The notes beneath the pieces are model-generated. The model did no database searches, was not told the DNA's origin, and saw only the letters and a program-made list of their open reading frames with translations. Positions 27,803 to 36,435 of a stretch of 64,000 nucleotides of DNA are shown one piece after another. The position numbers and the translations under genes are program-made. The first letter of the stretch is position 1; each line of letters starts with the position of its first letter. The DNA lies in assembly GCF_030552475.1 (NCBI RefSeq), contig NZ_JAUPED010000004.1:186001-250000 (forward strand), in the 5' to 3' direction. Source of the stretch: Mariniflexile sp. AS56 (lineage in GTDB: Bacteria; Bacteroidota; Bacteroidia; Flavobacteriales; Flavobacteriaceae).

Positions 27803-29074
27803 TTGCCGAACTATAAACTAGGTCTCGATTTCGCTTTAGAACAAGATCAAAAAGACGTATTGTCTACATACAGAAATCAATTTCATATACCAAAGCACAG
27901 CGACGGTAGTGATTGTATTTACATGACGGGTAATTCACTTGGGCTACAACCAAAACAAACAAAAGCCTATGTAAACCAAGAATTAGAAGACTGGGCAAAT
28001 TTGGGTGTTGAAGGTCATTTTAAAGCAAAAAACCCATGGTTATACTACCATGAACCTTTAGGCAAAGATATGGCAAAAGTTGTAGGAGCACAACCTTCGG
28101 AGGTGGTTGTTATGAATACCTTAACTGCCAACCTTCATTTTATGATGGTGTCTTTCTACAAACCTTCCAAAAAACGCTATAAAATTTTAATTGAAGCGGA
28201 TGCGTTTCCATCGGATAAATATGCCGTAGAATCACAATTACGCCACCATGGCTTTGATGATAAAGAAGGATTAATTCTTTGGAAAGCCCGTAAAGGCGAA
28301 GAACTAGCTCATTACGATGATTTAGAGGCCATTTTAGAAACTCAAGGGAATGATATCGCTCTAGTACTAATTGGCGCCGTTAACTATTACACAGGCCAGT
28401 ATTTCGATTTAAAATACATCACACAACTCGGGCATAAACACGGGTGCATGGTCGGTTTTGATTGTGCACATGCTACTGGCAATGTTGCATTAAATCTACA
28501 CGATTCAGGAGCCGATTTTGCCGCGTGGTGTACTTATAAATATTTAAATTCCGGACCAGGAAGTATCGCTGGCTGTTTTGTGCACGAACGACATGCCAAC
28601 AATAAAAACCTCAACCGGTTTACAGGCTGGTGGAGCCATAACAAAGAAACGCGCTTTAAAATGCGTGATGACTTCGATCAATTACCCGGTGCCGAAGGTT
28701 GGCAACTTAGCAACCCTCCTATTTTAGCTATGGCTGCCATTAAAGCATCCTTAGCTATTTTTAATGAAGTTGGCTTTGAAAAACTAACTGATAAATCTAA
28801 AAAACTTACTGGCTATTTTGAGTTTCTATTAAAACAATTGGAAAACGATTCTATTCGAATTATCACACCTAATAACCCTAATGAACGTGGTTGCCAACTA
28901 TCCATAGCCGTGAAAAACGCAAACAAATCATTGCACAATAAGCTAACCGAAGCGGGTATTATTTCCGATTGGCGCGAACCCAATGTGATTCGTTGTGCAC
29001 CTGTTCCATTATATAATTCCTTTCAAGATATTTATTATTTAGTAGAACGATTGAAAACTATTTTAAATGAATAA
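27803..29074 (+). CDS. kynU: Kynureninase
   Basis: PLP enzyme that splits (3-hydroxy)kynurenine into (3-hydroxy)anthranilate and alanine. 423 residues. PLP lysine K246 sits in WCTYKYLNSGPG; other conserved parts are YMTGNSLGLQPK at the start and GFDCAHATGN. The start is TTG 27803 (MPNYKLGLDFALEQ). It overlaps kmo by 8 bp and opens the operon. With kmo next to it, the physiological substrate is most likely 3-hydroxykynurenine. Tryptophan dioxygenase and kynurenine formamidase, the steps before, are not in the window. Confidence 0.95.
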   Translation: MPNYKLGLDFALEQDQKDVLSTYRNQFHIPKHSDGSDCIYMTGNSLGLQPKQTKAYVNQELEDWANLGVEGHFKAKNPWLYYHEPLGKDMAKVVGAQPSEVVVMNTLTANLHFMMVSFYKPSKKRYKILIEADAFPSDKYAVESQLRHHGFDDKEGLILWKARKGEELAHYDDLEAILETQGNDIALVLIGAVNYYTGQYFDLKYITQLGHKHGCMVGFDCAHATGNVALNLHDSGADFAAWCTYKYLNSGPGSIAGCFVHERHANNKNLNRFTGWWSHNKETRFKMRDDFDQLPGAEGWQLSNPPILAMAAIKASLAIFNEVGFEKLTDKSKKLTGYFEFLLKQLENDSIRIITPNNPNERGCQLSIAVKNANKSLHNKLTEAGIISDWREPNVIRCAPVPLYNSFQDIYYLVERLKTILNE

Positions 29075-30464
29075 CCAACAAAACATACTCATTATTGGTG
29101 CCGGACTTTGTGGTTCACTCCTAGCCTTGCGCTTGGGACAACGCGGCTATAATGTATCCGTTTACGAAAAACGTCCTGACCTACGCCAAGTGAATTTAGA
29201 CTCTGGGCGCTCTATTAATCTGGCATTTTCAAACCGAGGAAATAAGGCCATGAAATTAGTTGGTATTGAAGATAAAGTAAAAGCTTTATGTATTCCCATG
29301 AATGGCAGAATGCTTCACGATACAGAAGGCCATACTATTTTCGCCCCTTATAGCGGTCGCGAAGAGGAATACATCAACTCCATTTCGCGCGATCAACTAA
29401 ACGCTCTATTATTAGATGAAGCTGAAAATCACCAAAACGTCAACATCTATTTCAATAAAAAATGCAAATCCGTCGATTTCGAAAAAACAACTGCCTTATT
29501 TCAAGACTACGAAAGTGAAAATGAGTTTATAGAAGATGCCGATGTTATTATCGCCACCGATGGTGCTGGTTCGGTGATGCGAAAAAGTTACTATTTAGGC
29601 AAAAAATTCTTGTTTAGTTTTTCACAAGATTATTTAACCCATGGTTATAAAGAATTATGTATTCTGCCTGACGATAACGGCGATTATAAAACCTATAAAA
29701 ACGCCTTACACATATGGGGTCGTGAAGCTTTCATGCTTATTGCACTCCCAAATTTAGACGGCAGTTTTACGGTAACACTCTTTTTAAGTTTTAACGATGG
29801 CGCATACAACTTCAGCAACCTCACCTCGAAAGAACGTATCTTAGAATTCTTCAGTACTTATTTTAAAGACGCTTTAGAATTGATGCCAAATTTAGTTGAT
29901 GACTTCCTAAAAAACCCAACATCACCCCTTGGTACTGTGAAATGTTCCCCTTGGCATTATAAAGGCAACACCTTATTAATGGGAGATGCAGCGCATGCTA
30001 TTGTTCCGTTTTACGGTCAAGGCATGAATGCTTCTTTTGAAGATGTTGTAGAATTCGACAAGGTTTTAGATACCCATAATAACGACTGGGAAGCCATTTT
30101 CAAAACCTACGGAGCCGCACGAAAAAAAGACACCGATGCCATTGCAGATTTAGCCATCGATAACTTTCACGAAATGAAAGGCCATGTAAATCATGCCGTT
30201 TTTAGAGAAAAGCGTAACTTGGAAATGGCTTTAGAAAAGCAGTTTCCAAATGAGTACGCATCCAAATATTCATTAGTAACTTTCAACGAAAACATAGGAT
30301 ATCGACAAGCCATGTTACGTGGTCGTGCTCAAGACAAAGCCATTTTAAATATGCTAACCGATCATGAATTGGACGTAAATGGCGATTTAGAAATCTGTTT
30401 AGAAAAAATAAAAAAAGCCACCGAAGCCATTCTAGAAGACGATAGAATTGCTGGTTTATCCTAA
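29067..30464 (+). CDS. kmo: Kynurenine 3-monooxygenase
   Basis: FAD- and NADPH-dependent hydroxylation of kynurenine to 3-hydroxykynurenine. 465 residues. N-terminal FAD motif IIGAGLCGSLLALRLGQRGY followed by the acidic VYEKR; second FAD motif LLMGDAAHAIVPFYGQGMNA (GD box). DYLTHGYKEL is typical of KMO among flavin hydroxylases. The bacterial enzyme has lost the C-terminal membrane anchor of eukaryotic KMO, and none is seen here. Translationally coupled to kynU by overlap. Confidence 0.95.
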   Translation: MNNQQNILIIGAGLCGSLLALRLGQRGYNVSVYEKRPDLRQVNLDSGRSINLAFSNRGNKAMKLVGIEDKVKALCIPMNGRMLHDTEGHTIFAPYSGREEEYINSISRDQLNALLLDEAENHQNVNIYFNKKCKSVDFEKTTALFQDYESENEFIEDADVIIATDGAGSVMRKSYYLGKKFLFSFSQDYLTHGYKELCILPDDNGDYKTYKNALHIWGREAFMLIALPNLDGSFTVTLFLSFNDGAYNFSNLTSKERILEFFSTYFKDALELMPNLVDDFLKNPTSPLGTVKCSPWHYKGNTLLMGDAAHAIVPFYGQGMNASFEDVVEFDKVLDTHNNDWEAIFKTYGAARKKDTDAIADLAIDNFHEMKGHVNHAVFREKRNLEMALEKQFPNEYASKYSLVTFNENIGYRQAMLRGRAQDKAILNMLTDHELDVNGDLEICLEKIKKATEAILEDDRIAGLS

Positions 30465-30518
30465 TATAATTTGGGCATTACCCCGAAAAAACGAAGAACA
30501 GGCTAAAAAAGGAACACT

Positions 30519-30920
30519 ATGAGTAAAAATGTAACACCACGAGGTGCATACCCACACACAAAACGAGCAGGCGATTTTATTTTTGTTTCTGGCACCAGCT
30601 CACGCCGACCAGACAACACCATTGCAGGCGTAGATGTTATTGACGACATGGGAACCAAACACCTTAACATAGAAACCCAAACCCGCGAAGTGTTGCTAAA
30701 CATTCAAAAAAAACTAGCGAATGAAGGAGCCACTCTAAACGATGTGGTAGATGTAACCACCTTTTTAGTAAACATGAACGATTTTGCAGGCTATAATAAA
30801 GTCTATGCCGATTTTTTCAATAAAGAAACAGGCCCAACGCGAACCACCGTAGCGGTTCACCAATTGCCGCATCCCGATTTGGTTGTTGAAATTAAGGTTA
30901 TGGCTTATAAAAAAATATAA
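30519..30920 (+). CDS. Rid family protein, probable 2-aminomuconate deaminase
   Basis: 133 residues, a complete YjgF/RidA-fold protein. [14 protein letters not shown] and [15 protein letters not shown] match the 2-aminomuconate deaminase group, which removes ammonia from 2-aminomuconate to give 2-oxo-3-hexenedioate. The context makes this assignment strong: it precedes the aminomuconate-semialdehyde dehydrogenase by a one-base overlap (TAATG). The general RidA imine-deaminase role is the alternative. Confidence 0.88.
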   Translation: MSKNVTPRGAYPHTKRAGDFIFVSGTSSRRPDNTIAGVDVIDDMGTKHLNIETQTREVLLNIQKKLANEGATLNDVVDVTTFLVNMNDFAGYNKVYADFFNKETGPTRTTVAVHQLPHPDLVVEIKVMAYKKI

Positions 30921-32362
30921 TGCATACCATCCAAAACTACATAAACGGTCAATTTGAAAACCCTTCCAATAACGAATGGTTAGACAACTATTGTCCTGCC
31001 AATGGTGAGATTTACGGGCAAATACCCAACTCATCAAAAGACGATGTAGAAAGGGCGTATCAGGCAGCAGAATTGGCATTTCCTAGTTGGTCTAAAACGA
31101 CTTTAGATGAACGTAGCAGAATTCTAATTAAAATATCCGAATTACTAGAAGCCAACATACAACAATTCGCAGAAGCCGAAAGTAAAGACAATGGTAAACC
31201 CGTTAGTTTAGCCAAAGCGATTGATATACCTAGAGCGGCGAGTAACTTCCGCTTTTTTGGTAACGCCATCACACAATTTGCCAGCGAAAGCCATGAAAGT
31301 GTTGGTCAAGACGCCATTAATTACACACTACGCCAACCTATAGGCATCGTAGGCTGTATTTCACCATGGAATTTACCACTTTATTTATTCACCTGGAAAA
31401 TTGCGCCAGCTATTGCCGCAGGTAACTGCGTTGTTGCCAAACCCAGCGAAATCACCCCCATAACCGCCTTTCTTTTAGGAAACATATGTAATGAAGCAGG
31501 CTTACCTAAAGGAGTTTTAAACATAGTGCATGGTTTGGGAAAAATAACAGGTCAAGCCATTGTAGAACACCCTTACATCAAAGCTATTTCCTTTACTGGA
31601 GGCACAAAAACGGGCGCGCATATTGCCAAAATTGCGGCTCCCATGTTTAAAAAGTTATCTTTAGAACTTGGCGGAAAAAACCCAAATATCATTTTTGCCG
31701 ATTGCGATTATAAGGGCATGTTAGAAACAACGGTTCGCGCATCGTTTTCAAACCAAGGACAAATTTGTTTGTGCGGAAGTCGCATTTTTGTAGAAGCATC
31801 TATTTACAAAAAATTTAAAACAGATTTTATAGCTAAAGTAAACCAACTCAAAGTAGGACACCCGTCAAGTGAAGCAACACAACTAGGAGCTTTGGTATCA
31901 AAACAACATTTAGAAAAAGTTTTAAACTATATTGATATCGCTAAAAAAGAAAACGGTAACATTTTGTGTGGCGGCAACCAAGTAATTATTAAAGATTACG
32001 AAGGTGGTTATTATTTAGAACCAACAGTTATAGAAATAAGTACGAACGATTGCAAAATAAACCAAGAAGAAGTCTTTGGTCCCGTGGTAACCATCATGCC
32101 TTTTAACACAGAAAACGAGGTTTTACACATGGCGAATGCTGTTAGATATGGTTTATCGGCTACTCTTTGGACTTCTAACTTAAAACGCACCATGCGCTTA
32201 ACTAACCAACTACAAGCTGGTATTATTTGGGTAAACACGTGGATGCTCCGCGATTTGCGCACACCTTTTGGAGGCATTAAAGCATCTGGTGTAGGTAGAG
32301 AAGGCGGTTTTGAAGCCTTACGTTTTTTCACCGAGGCTAAGAACGTTTGTATAAAATATTAA
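30920..32362 (+). CDS. 2-aminomuconate-6-semialdehyde dehydrogenase
   Basis: 480-residue aldehyde dehydrogenase. SPWNLPLYLFTWKIAPAIAA and FTGGTKTGAHIAK form the NAD site; the general base glutamate is in LSLELGGKNPN and the catalytic cysteine in NQGQICLCGSR. Substrate by context: it oxidises 2-aminomuconate semialdehyde, the product of the decarboxylase encoded at 34272, to 2-aminomuconate. Sequence style is that of ALDH8/AmnC. It competes with spontaneous closure to picolinate. Confidence 0.9.
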   Translation: MHTIQNYINGQFENPSNNEWLDNYCPANGEIYGQIPNSSKDDVERAYQAAELAFPSWSKTTLDERSRILIKISELLEANIQQFAEAESKDNGKPVSLAKAIDIPRAASNFRFFGNAITQFASESHESVGQDAINYTLRQPIGIVGCISPWNLPLYLFTWKIAPAIAAGNCVVAKPSEITPITAFLLGNICNEAGLPKGVLNIVHGLGKITGQAIVEHPYIKAISFTGGTKTGAHIAKIAAPMFKKLSLELGGKNPNIIFADCDYKGMLETTVRASFSNQGQICLCGSRIFVEASIYKKFKTDFIAKVNQLKVGHPSSEATQLGALVSKQHLEKVLNYIDIAKKENGNILCGGNQVIIKDYEGGYYLEPTVIEISTNDCKINQEEVFGPVVTIMPFNTENEVLHMANAVRYGLSATLWTSNLKRTMRLTNQLQAGIIWVNTWMLRDLRTPFGGIKASGVGREGGFEALRFFTEAKNVCIKY

Positions 32363-32417
32363 AAAAAGAATAAAAACATACCTAAGTAACAAAACCCCAA
32401 TTTATATTAAGACACCT

Positions 32418-32801
32418 ATGAAGTTATTTGCTACTTATTCTAATTGCAAACATGAAATAAATTTCAGTTCTAATTATAATACAAGAGTTGAATTAGCAAT
32501 GTATGACGGTGAAATAAAAACTTTAAACTGTAAAAACTGCAACCTTAACAGTAATTTTAAAGTAAATGAATTATACGCAAAAGAATCTAAAACGGCTTTA
32601 ATTATCGCTAGCCTAATACTAATTATAGGAACTCCGATTTTAATATATTACATACCAATGTTTCTCCTTAGACATGGTGGACTATATTCAACCTTAGCAA
32701 TAGCTAGCTTTTTCCTAATTCCTGTAATCGTATACTCTAATATTTTAAAGGAAGAAAGAATAAGAGTAAACACCTTTAATCGAGACTGGCTAAAAGACTA
32801 A
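32418..32801 (+). CDS. Small membrane protein with zinc-ribbon-like N-terminus, unknown function
   Basis: 127 residues. The N-terminal ~45 residues carry C10 and H12 (SNCKHEI) and a CxxC pair (NCKNC at ~38-41), a possible metal knuckle. Two hydrophobic helices follow (TALIIASLILIIGTPILIYY and a second at ~93-108), then a short basic tail. It has no match to any kynurenine pathway step. It lies 55 bp after the dehydrogenase and 15 bp before the SDR gene, so it is transcribed with them; it could be a chance insertion. Confidence 0.65.
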   Translation: MKLFATYSNCKHEINFSSNYNTRVELAMYDGEIKTLNCKNCNLNSNFKVNELYAKESKTALIIASLILIIGTPILIYYIPMFLLRHGGLYSTLAIASFFLIPVIVYSNILKEERIRVNTFNRDWLKD

Positions 32802-32816
32802 TAAAAAATAAAAAAA

Positions 32817-33599
32817 ATGAATTTAAACCTAAACAACAAAAACGCATTAGTTTGTGGAAGCACACAAGGTATTGGAAAAGCAACCGCAATCGCTTTGGCG
32901 CATGAAGGGGTAAACGTTACGCTCGTTGCCAGAAATAGAGATAAATTAAAACAAGTTTTAGCTGAACTACCAAATAGCGAAAACCACAGTTACATTGTTG
33001 CCGATTTTTCTAACCCCAGAGAATTACAAGAACAAATTATTAAACACATTGACAAAAATAAAGGGTTTCATATTTTAGTAAATAATACGGGAGGTCCTAG
33101 AAGTGGCGACATTCTATCGGCTAGTTTAGACGAATTCGATAATGCGTTTACCATGCATTTAAAGTGCAACCACGTTTTGGCCCAGGCTACCATTCCGTTT
33201 ATGAAAAAAGAAGGTTTTGGACGCATTATTAACGTAATTTCAACATCGGTTAAAGAGCCTATTCCTGGTCTTGGAGTAAGCAACACCATTAGAGGTGCCG
33301 TTGGAAACTGGAGTAAAACTTTATCCATTGAAGTGGGTGCTTTTGGTATCACCGTGAATAACGTATTACCGGGCTTTACAGACACCGAACGATTAGCTGA
33401 AATTGTTAAAATTAAAGCAACTCATGAAGGCACTACAATTGAAGCCATGACAGAAATAATGAAAAACTACTGTCCAGCAAAACGATTTGCACAACCTGAA
33501 GAAACAGCCAACGTTATTACATTTTTGGCTAGCGATTGCGCTAGTTATATTAACGGCATTAACCTTCCTGTTGATGGTGGGCGTACAAAAAGTCTGTAA
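32817..33599 (+). CDS. SDR family protein with degenerate active site
   Basis: 260 residues, short-chain dehydrogenase fold. The cofactor motif is CGSTQGIGKATAIA at residues ~13-26 and the NNTGG motif (ILVNNTGGPRSGD) is intact. The catalytic serine region VISTSVKEPIPGLG is present, but where YxxxK is expected the protein reads GVSNTIRGAVG: Tyr is replaced by Ser or Asn and Lys by Arg. A branch of SDR proteins with this SN-x2-R pattern is known, so this is not damage. It sits in the kynurenine operon in other Bacteroidota as well, as far as I recall; its reaction is unclear. Confidence 0.85.
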   Translation: MNLNLNNKNALVCGSTQGIGKATAIALAHEGVNVTLVARNRDKLKQVLAELPNSENHSYIVADFSNPRELQEQIIKHIDKNKGFHILVNNTGGPRSGDILSASLDEFDNAFTMHLKCNHVLAQATIPFMKKEGFGRIINVISTSVKEPIPGLGVSNTIRGAVGNWSKTLSIEVGAFGITVNNVLPGFTDTERLAEIVKIKATHEGTTIEAMTEIMKNYCPAKRFAQPEETANVITFLASDCASYINGINLPVDGGRTKSL

Positions 33600-33679
33600 C
33601 CCAATCCTTAACGTTACAAACACAAAGAAATCAACTGAATTGTATTATATTTATACATATCAAATTATATAATCAAAAA

Positions 33680-33719
33680 AACTCAAACACCCCATTTTGA
33701 GTTTCTCCTTCACCGGAGA
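33680..33719 (+). promoter_or_regulatory. Two tandem hairpins ahead of 3-HAA dioxygenase gene
   Basis: AACTCAAA (33680-33687) pairs with TTTGAGTT (33696-33703), and directly after it TCTCC (33704-33708) pairs with GGAGA (33715-33719). They fill the 138-bp gap between the SDR and dioxygenase genes. Possible attenuator, mRNA processing site or internal leader; no T-run follows, so a plain terminator is unlikely. Confidence 0.4.
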
Positions 33720-33737
33720 TTAATAGGGGCATACATT

Positions 33738-34262
33738 ATGAGTAAACTAGTTTCACCTTTAAATTTTAAAGCTTGGATAGAGGAAAACCGCCATTTATTA
33801 AAACCCCCTGTTGGTAACAAAGTGGTTTGGCAAGATGGTGAATTTATTGTGATGGTTGTTGGTGGACCTAACAATAGAAAAGATTATCATTATAATGAAA
33901 CACCCGAATTTTTCTATCAAGTTGAAGGAGACATGGTGTTAAAAATAATAGACAAGGGCATTCCAAAAGATATCCACATCAAAGAAGGTGATATTTACTT
34001 ATTGCCAGCAAAAGTACCACACTCACCACAACGCGTTGCCAATACCGTTGGGTTAGTTATTGAATACCCTCGTTCTAAAAAAATGAAGGATGCTTTAGAA
34101 TGGTACTGCGAAAAATGCAACAATTTACTTTACAGAAAGAAATTCAAATTAGACAATATTGAAACTGATATGCCTAAAATATTTGACAAGTTTTATAGTA
34201 ATGAAGAAAAGCGTACTTGCACCAAATGCACCTTCGTAATGGAGCCACCAAAAAAAGCTTAA
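33738..34262 (+). CDS. nbaC: 3-hydroxyanthranilate 3,4-dioxygenase
   Basis: Iron-dependent ring opening of 3-hydroxyanthranilate to 2-amino-3-carboxymuconate semialdehyde (ACMS). 174 residues, typical of the bacterial form. The cupin holds the iron ligands in YHYNETPEFFYQVEGD (His, Glu) and KVPHSPQR (His). The C-terminus has a second, rubredoxin-like metal site: CEKCNNLL and CTKCTFVM, two CxxC pairs, as in the enzyme of Cupriavidus. It is 9 bp before the decarboxylase gene. Confidence 0.95.
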   Translation: MSKLVSPLNFKAWIEENRHLLKPPVGNKVVWQDGEFIVMVVGGPNNRKDYHYNETPEFFYQVEGDMVLKIIDKGIPKDIHIKEGDIYLLPAKVPHSPQRVANTVGLVIEYPRSKKMKDALEWYCEKCNNLLYRKKFKLDNIETDMPKIFDKFYSNEEKRTCTKCTFVMEPPKKA

Positions 34263-34271
34263 ACCCAATTT

Positions 34272-35354
34272 ATGACACGCAAACTTCGTATTAATGGTCA
34301 CTCGCATTTACTCCCATATCCAGAAGAAATTCCAGATTTCATGCGTGAAAAAGGTATTTTTTGGGTAGATAAAGATCGTAAATTCATGCTTCAAAAAGAT
34401 TGGAGTCGCCCTGTAACCGATTCAAGTTTCTTTCTAGATGAAAAACTGGAATGGATGGAGCGCTACAAGATAGACCATGCCGTGGTTTTAAACCTCTCGC
34501 AACTTTATGGTAACGGACTGCGAGTGGAAGAAATGAAACAAGCGTTGCATTTTCAAAATGATTTTAATGCACGCATCCAAAAGGAGAACCCAAGTAAATT
34601 TACCTGTGGTTTTGTAGTGCATCCAGGTTTTGTTCGCGGTGCCTGTTGGGAAATAGAGCGTTGTGTAGAAAGCCACGGTATGCAACTACTTTGCTTACCA
34701 ACGCATTATATGGATACCATTGGCACGTGGCGTTGTATTTTTGATGAAGAAAACGAGCCTATTTTTGAATTGGCAAACAAATATAATTTAGCGGTTGAAA
34801 TTCACCCTTACGATGGTGAGAAGTTTATAAAACTTGAAAATACATCGTGGCGATTCCATCTTATTTGGATGCTTGCCCAATGCGCCGATGCCTATCATTT
34901 TTTAACATTGAATGGGTACCAAGAAAAATACCCGAATATGCGTACCTGTTTCGCACATGGCGGCCAATTGGCTCAAATAAATTTAGGAAGACGTATTCAA
35001 GGTTTTGATGGTAGACCCGATTTATTTGAAGGCAAACACCACCCTAGAAAAGCGGTAGGGCACAAAAACATTTTCTTTGACACGCTGGTTCACGATACTG
35101 GAGGTTTACAATTACTAATTAAAAATCAAGGGTTTAAACAGGTTTTAATGGGCTTAGACGACCCTTACCCGTTAGGTGAAATGGAAAGCGAGAAACAATC
35201 GTCATATCCCGGAAAAATACTAGATTTGGCCATGGAACAAAACATTGTAACAGAAGCGCAGCGCGATGCCATTTGGCAAGACAACGTGATACAATGGCTT
35301 TGTGGTGATGATGAACTGGCCAAACAAAAGTTAATTAATAGAATTTTATCTTAA
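34272..35354 (+). CDS. nbaD: 2-amino-3-carboxymuconate-6-semialdehyde decarboxylase (ACMSD)
   Basis: 360-residue amidohydrolase-superfamily, zinc-dependent, non-oxidative decarboxylase. The N-terminal metal motif is HSH in INGHSHLLPYPEE; further ligands are in VEIHPYDG (His), CFAHGGQLAQ (His) and MGLDDPYPLG (Asp). It removes CO2 from ACMS before the latter can close to quinolinate, so its presence directs the pathway to full degradation rather than NAD synthesis. The stop codon overlaps the methyltransferase start by one base. Confidence 0.93.
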   Translation: MTRKLRINGHSHLLPYPEEIPDFMREKGIFWVDKDRKFMLQKDWSRPVTDSSFFLDEKLEWMERYKIDHAVVLNLSQLYGNGLRVEEMKQALHFQNDFNARIQKENPSKFTCGFVVHPGFVRGACWEIERCVESHGMQLLCLPTHYMDTIGTWRCIFDEENEPIFELANKYNLAVEIHPYDGEKFIKLENTSWRFHLIWMLAQCADAYHFLTLNGYQEKYPNMRTCFAHGGQLAQINLGRRIQGFDGRPDLFEGKHHPRKAVGHKNIFFDTLVHDTGGLQLLIKNQGFKQVLMGLDDPYPLGEMESEKQSSYPGKILDLAMEQNIVTEAQRDAIWQDNVIQWLCGDDELAKQKLINRILS

Positions 35355-35995
35355 TGCATTTTTTACCCGAATTACTTGATGAGTATGTCGTTGCACATTC
35401 TGAAATGGAACCCGATTTGCTGCAGCAATTGACACGTGAAACGTACCAAAAAATTTTACAACCCATAATGCTTAGTGGCCCATACCAAGGGCGCGTTTTA
35501 AGCATGATTTCTAAACTTAAAAACCCTAAAATGGTTTTAGAACTAGGTACTTTTACGGGTTATGCTTCTTTATGTTTAGCAGAAGGTTTGCAAAAAGATG
35601 GCGAATTACACACCATTGATGTAAATGAAGAACTGTTTGACTTTCAACGTAAATATTTCGATAAATCGGAATACGGACACCAAATTCATCAACATTTAGG
35701 GAATGCCATTGATATGATCCCGAAGCTCGATAAAACCTTCGATTTGATTTTTATTGATGCTGATAAGCCTAACTACGTTAATTACTTTCATTTAATTATA
35801 GAGAAATTAAACCCAGGCGGCATTATCTTATCAGACAATGTACTTTGGCATGGAAAAGTGGTAGAACCTCTAGATCCCAAAGATGCTTCAACAAAAGCGG
35901 TTTTAGATTATAATACCCTTTTAAAAGAAGACCCCAGAATTGAGACCGTTTTATTACCTATTAGAGATGGGTTGACTATTAGTAGAAAATTGTAG
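35354..35995 (+). CDS. O-methyltransferase, catechol-OMT-like
   Basis: 213 residues, class I SAM methyltransferase of the small cation-dependent O-methyltransferase family. The SAM motif is VLELGTFTGYASLCLA, the metal/catalytic aspartates lie in LIFIDADKPNYVNYF and LSDNVLWHGKV. Members methylate catechol-like hydroxyls. Its one-base overlap with the ACMSD gene puts it in the operon, where a substrate such as 3-hydroxykynurenine or 3-hydroxyanthranilate is plausible, but a general housekeeping role is equally possible: the gene family is common and no such step belongs to the known pathway. Confidence 0.85.
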   Translation: MHFLPELLDEYVVAHSEMEPDLLQQLTRETYQKILQPIMLSGPYQGRVLSMISKLKNPKMVLELGTFTGYASLCLAEGLQKDGELHTIDVNEELFDFQRKYFDKSEYGHQIHQHLGNAIDMIPKLDKTFDLIFIDADKPNYVNYFHLIIEKLNPGGIILSDNVLWHGKVVEPLDPKDASTKAVLDYNTLLKEDPRIETVLLPIRDGLTISRKL

Positions 35996-36043
35996 CCTAA
36001 AGACACTTGCTTTATGGTATTGCTTATACTTAGCTAATGCGCT

Positions 36044-36130
36044 GCGTTAGGGATTGCAGTGGAAAGCCCACAGCGAGGCACGAGCGAGGACTTGTAACGT
36101 AAAGCCCGACCCTTGTGGTAACGCCCTAAC
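36044..36130. repeat. Structured intergenic element, likely dispersed repeat or small RNA
   Basis: An unusually G+C-rich block in AT-rich DNA. Its ends pair: GTTAGGG (36046-36052) with CCCTAAC (36124-36130). Between them are recognisable pieces such as GGAAAGCCCACAGCGAGGC and AAAGCCCGACCCTTGTGG. From memory, near-identical blocks occur downstream of genes in many Flavobacteriaceae genomes. No second copy is in this window. Function unknown. Confidence 0.55.
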
Positions 36131-36143
36131 AAAAATAGATTTC

Positions 36144-36431
36144 CTATAGCTTTCTCTTAACGGAGCCTGTGAAGTCGCCTAAATCGTCTTTTACACTATC
36201 CAACTGCTTTTTAACATCGGACACAATACTGGTGTCGATGCCATTTTTATCGGCACTTTTGGTTATTTCGTGCTTAATATCGTTGGTAGCATCTTTAAGG
36301 GTACGCATGCCTTTGCCTAAATTACGCGCAATTTCCGGTACTTTATCTGCACCAAAAACCATGATGACAATAAATAACACGAAGGCTATTTCTGCACCAC
36401 TAATAAATAAAAATGTAGGTTGTAGTATCAC
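36144..36431 (-). CDS. tatA: Twin-arginine translocase subunit TatA/TatE
   Basis: 95 residues. One N-terminal membrane helix (GAEIAFVLFIVIMVFGAD) followed by the amphipathic helix with VPEIARNLGKGMRTLKDA, the standard TatA layout, and a charged tail. It forms the pore of the Tat system that exports folded proteins; the DUF1501 protein in this window has a Tat-type signal. The start is GTG 36431; the next methionine is inside the helix. A -7 element ends only 5 bases before it, so the transcript may be leaderless. Confidence 0.92.
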   Translation of the reverse strand: MILQPTFLFISGAEIAFVLFIVIMVFGADKVPEIARNLGKGMRTLKDATNDIKHEITKSADKNGIDTSIVSDVKKQLDSVKDDLGDFTGSVKRKL

Positions 36432-36435
36432 GATG

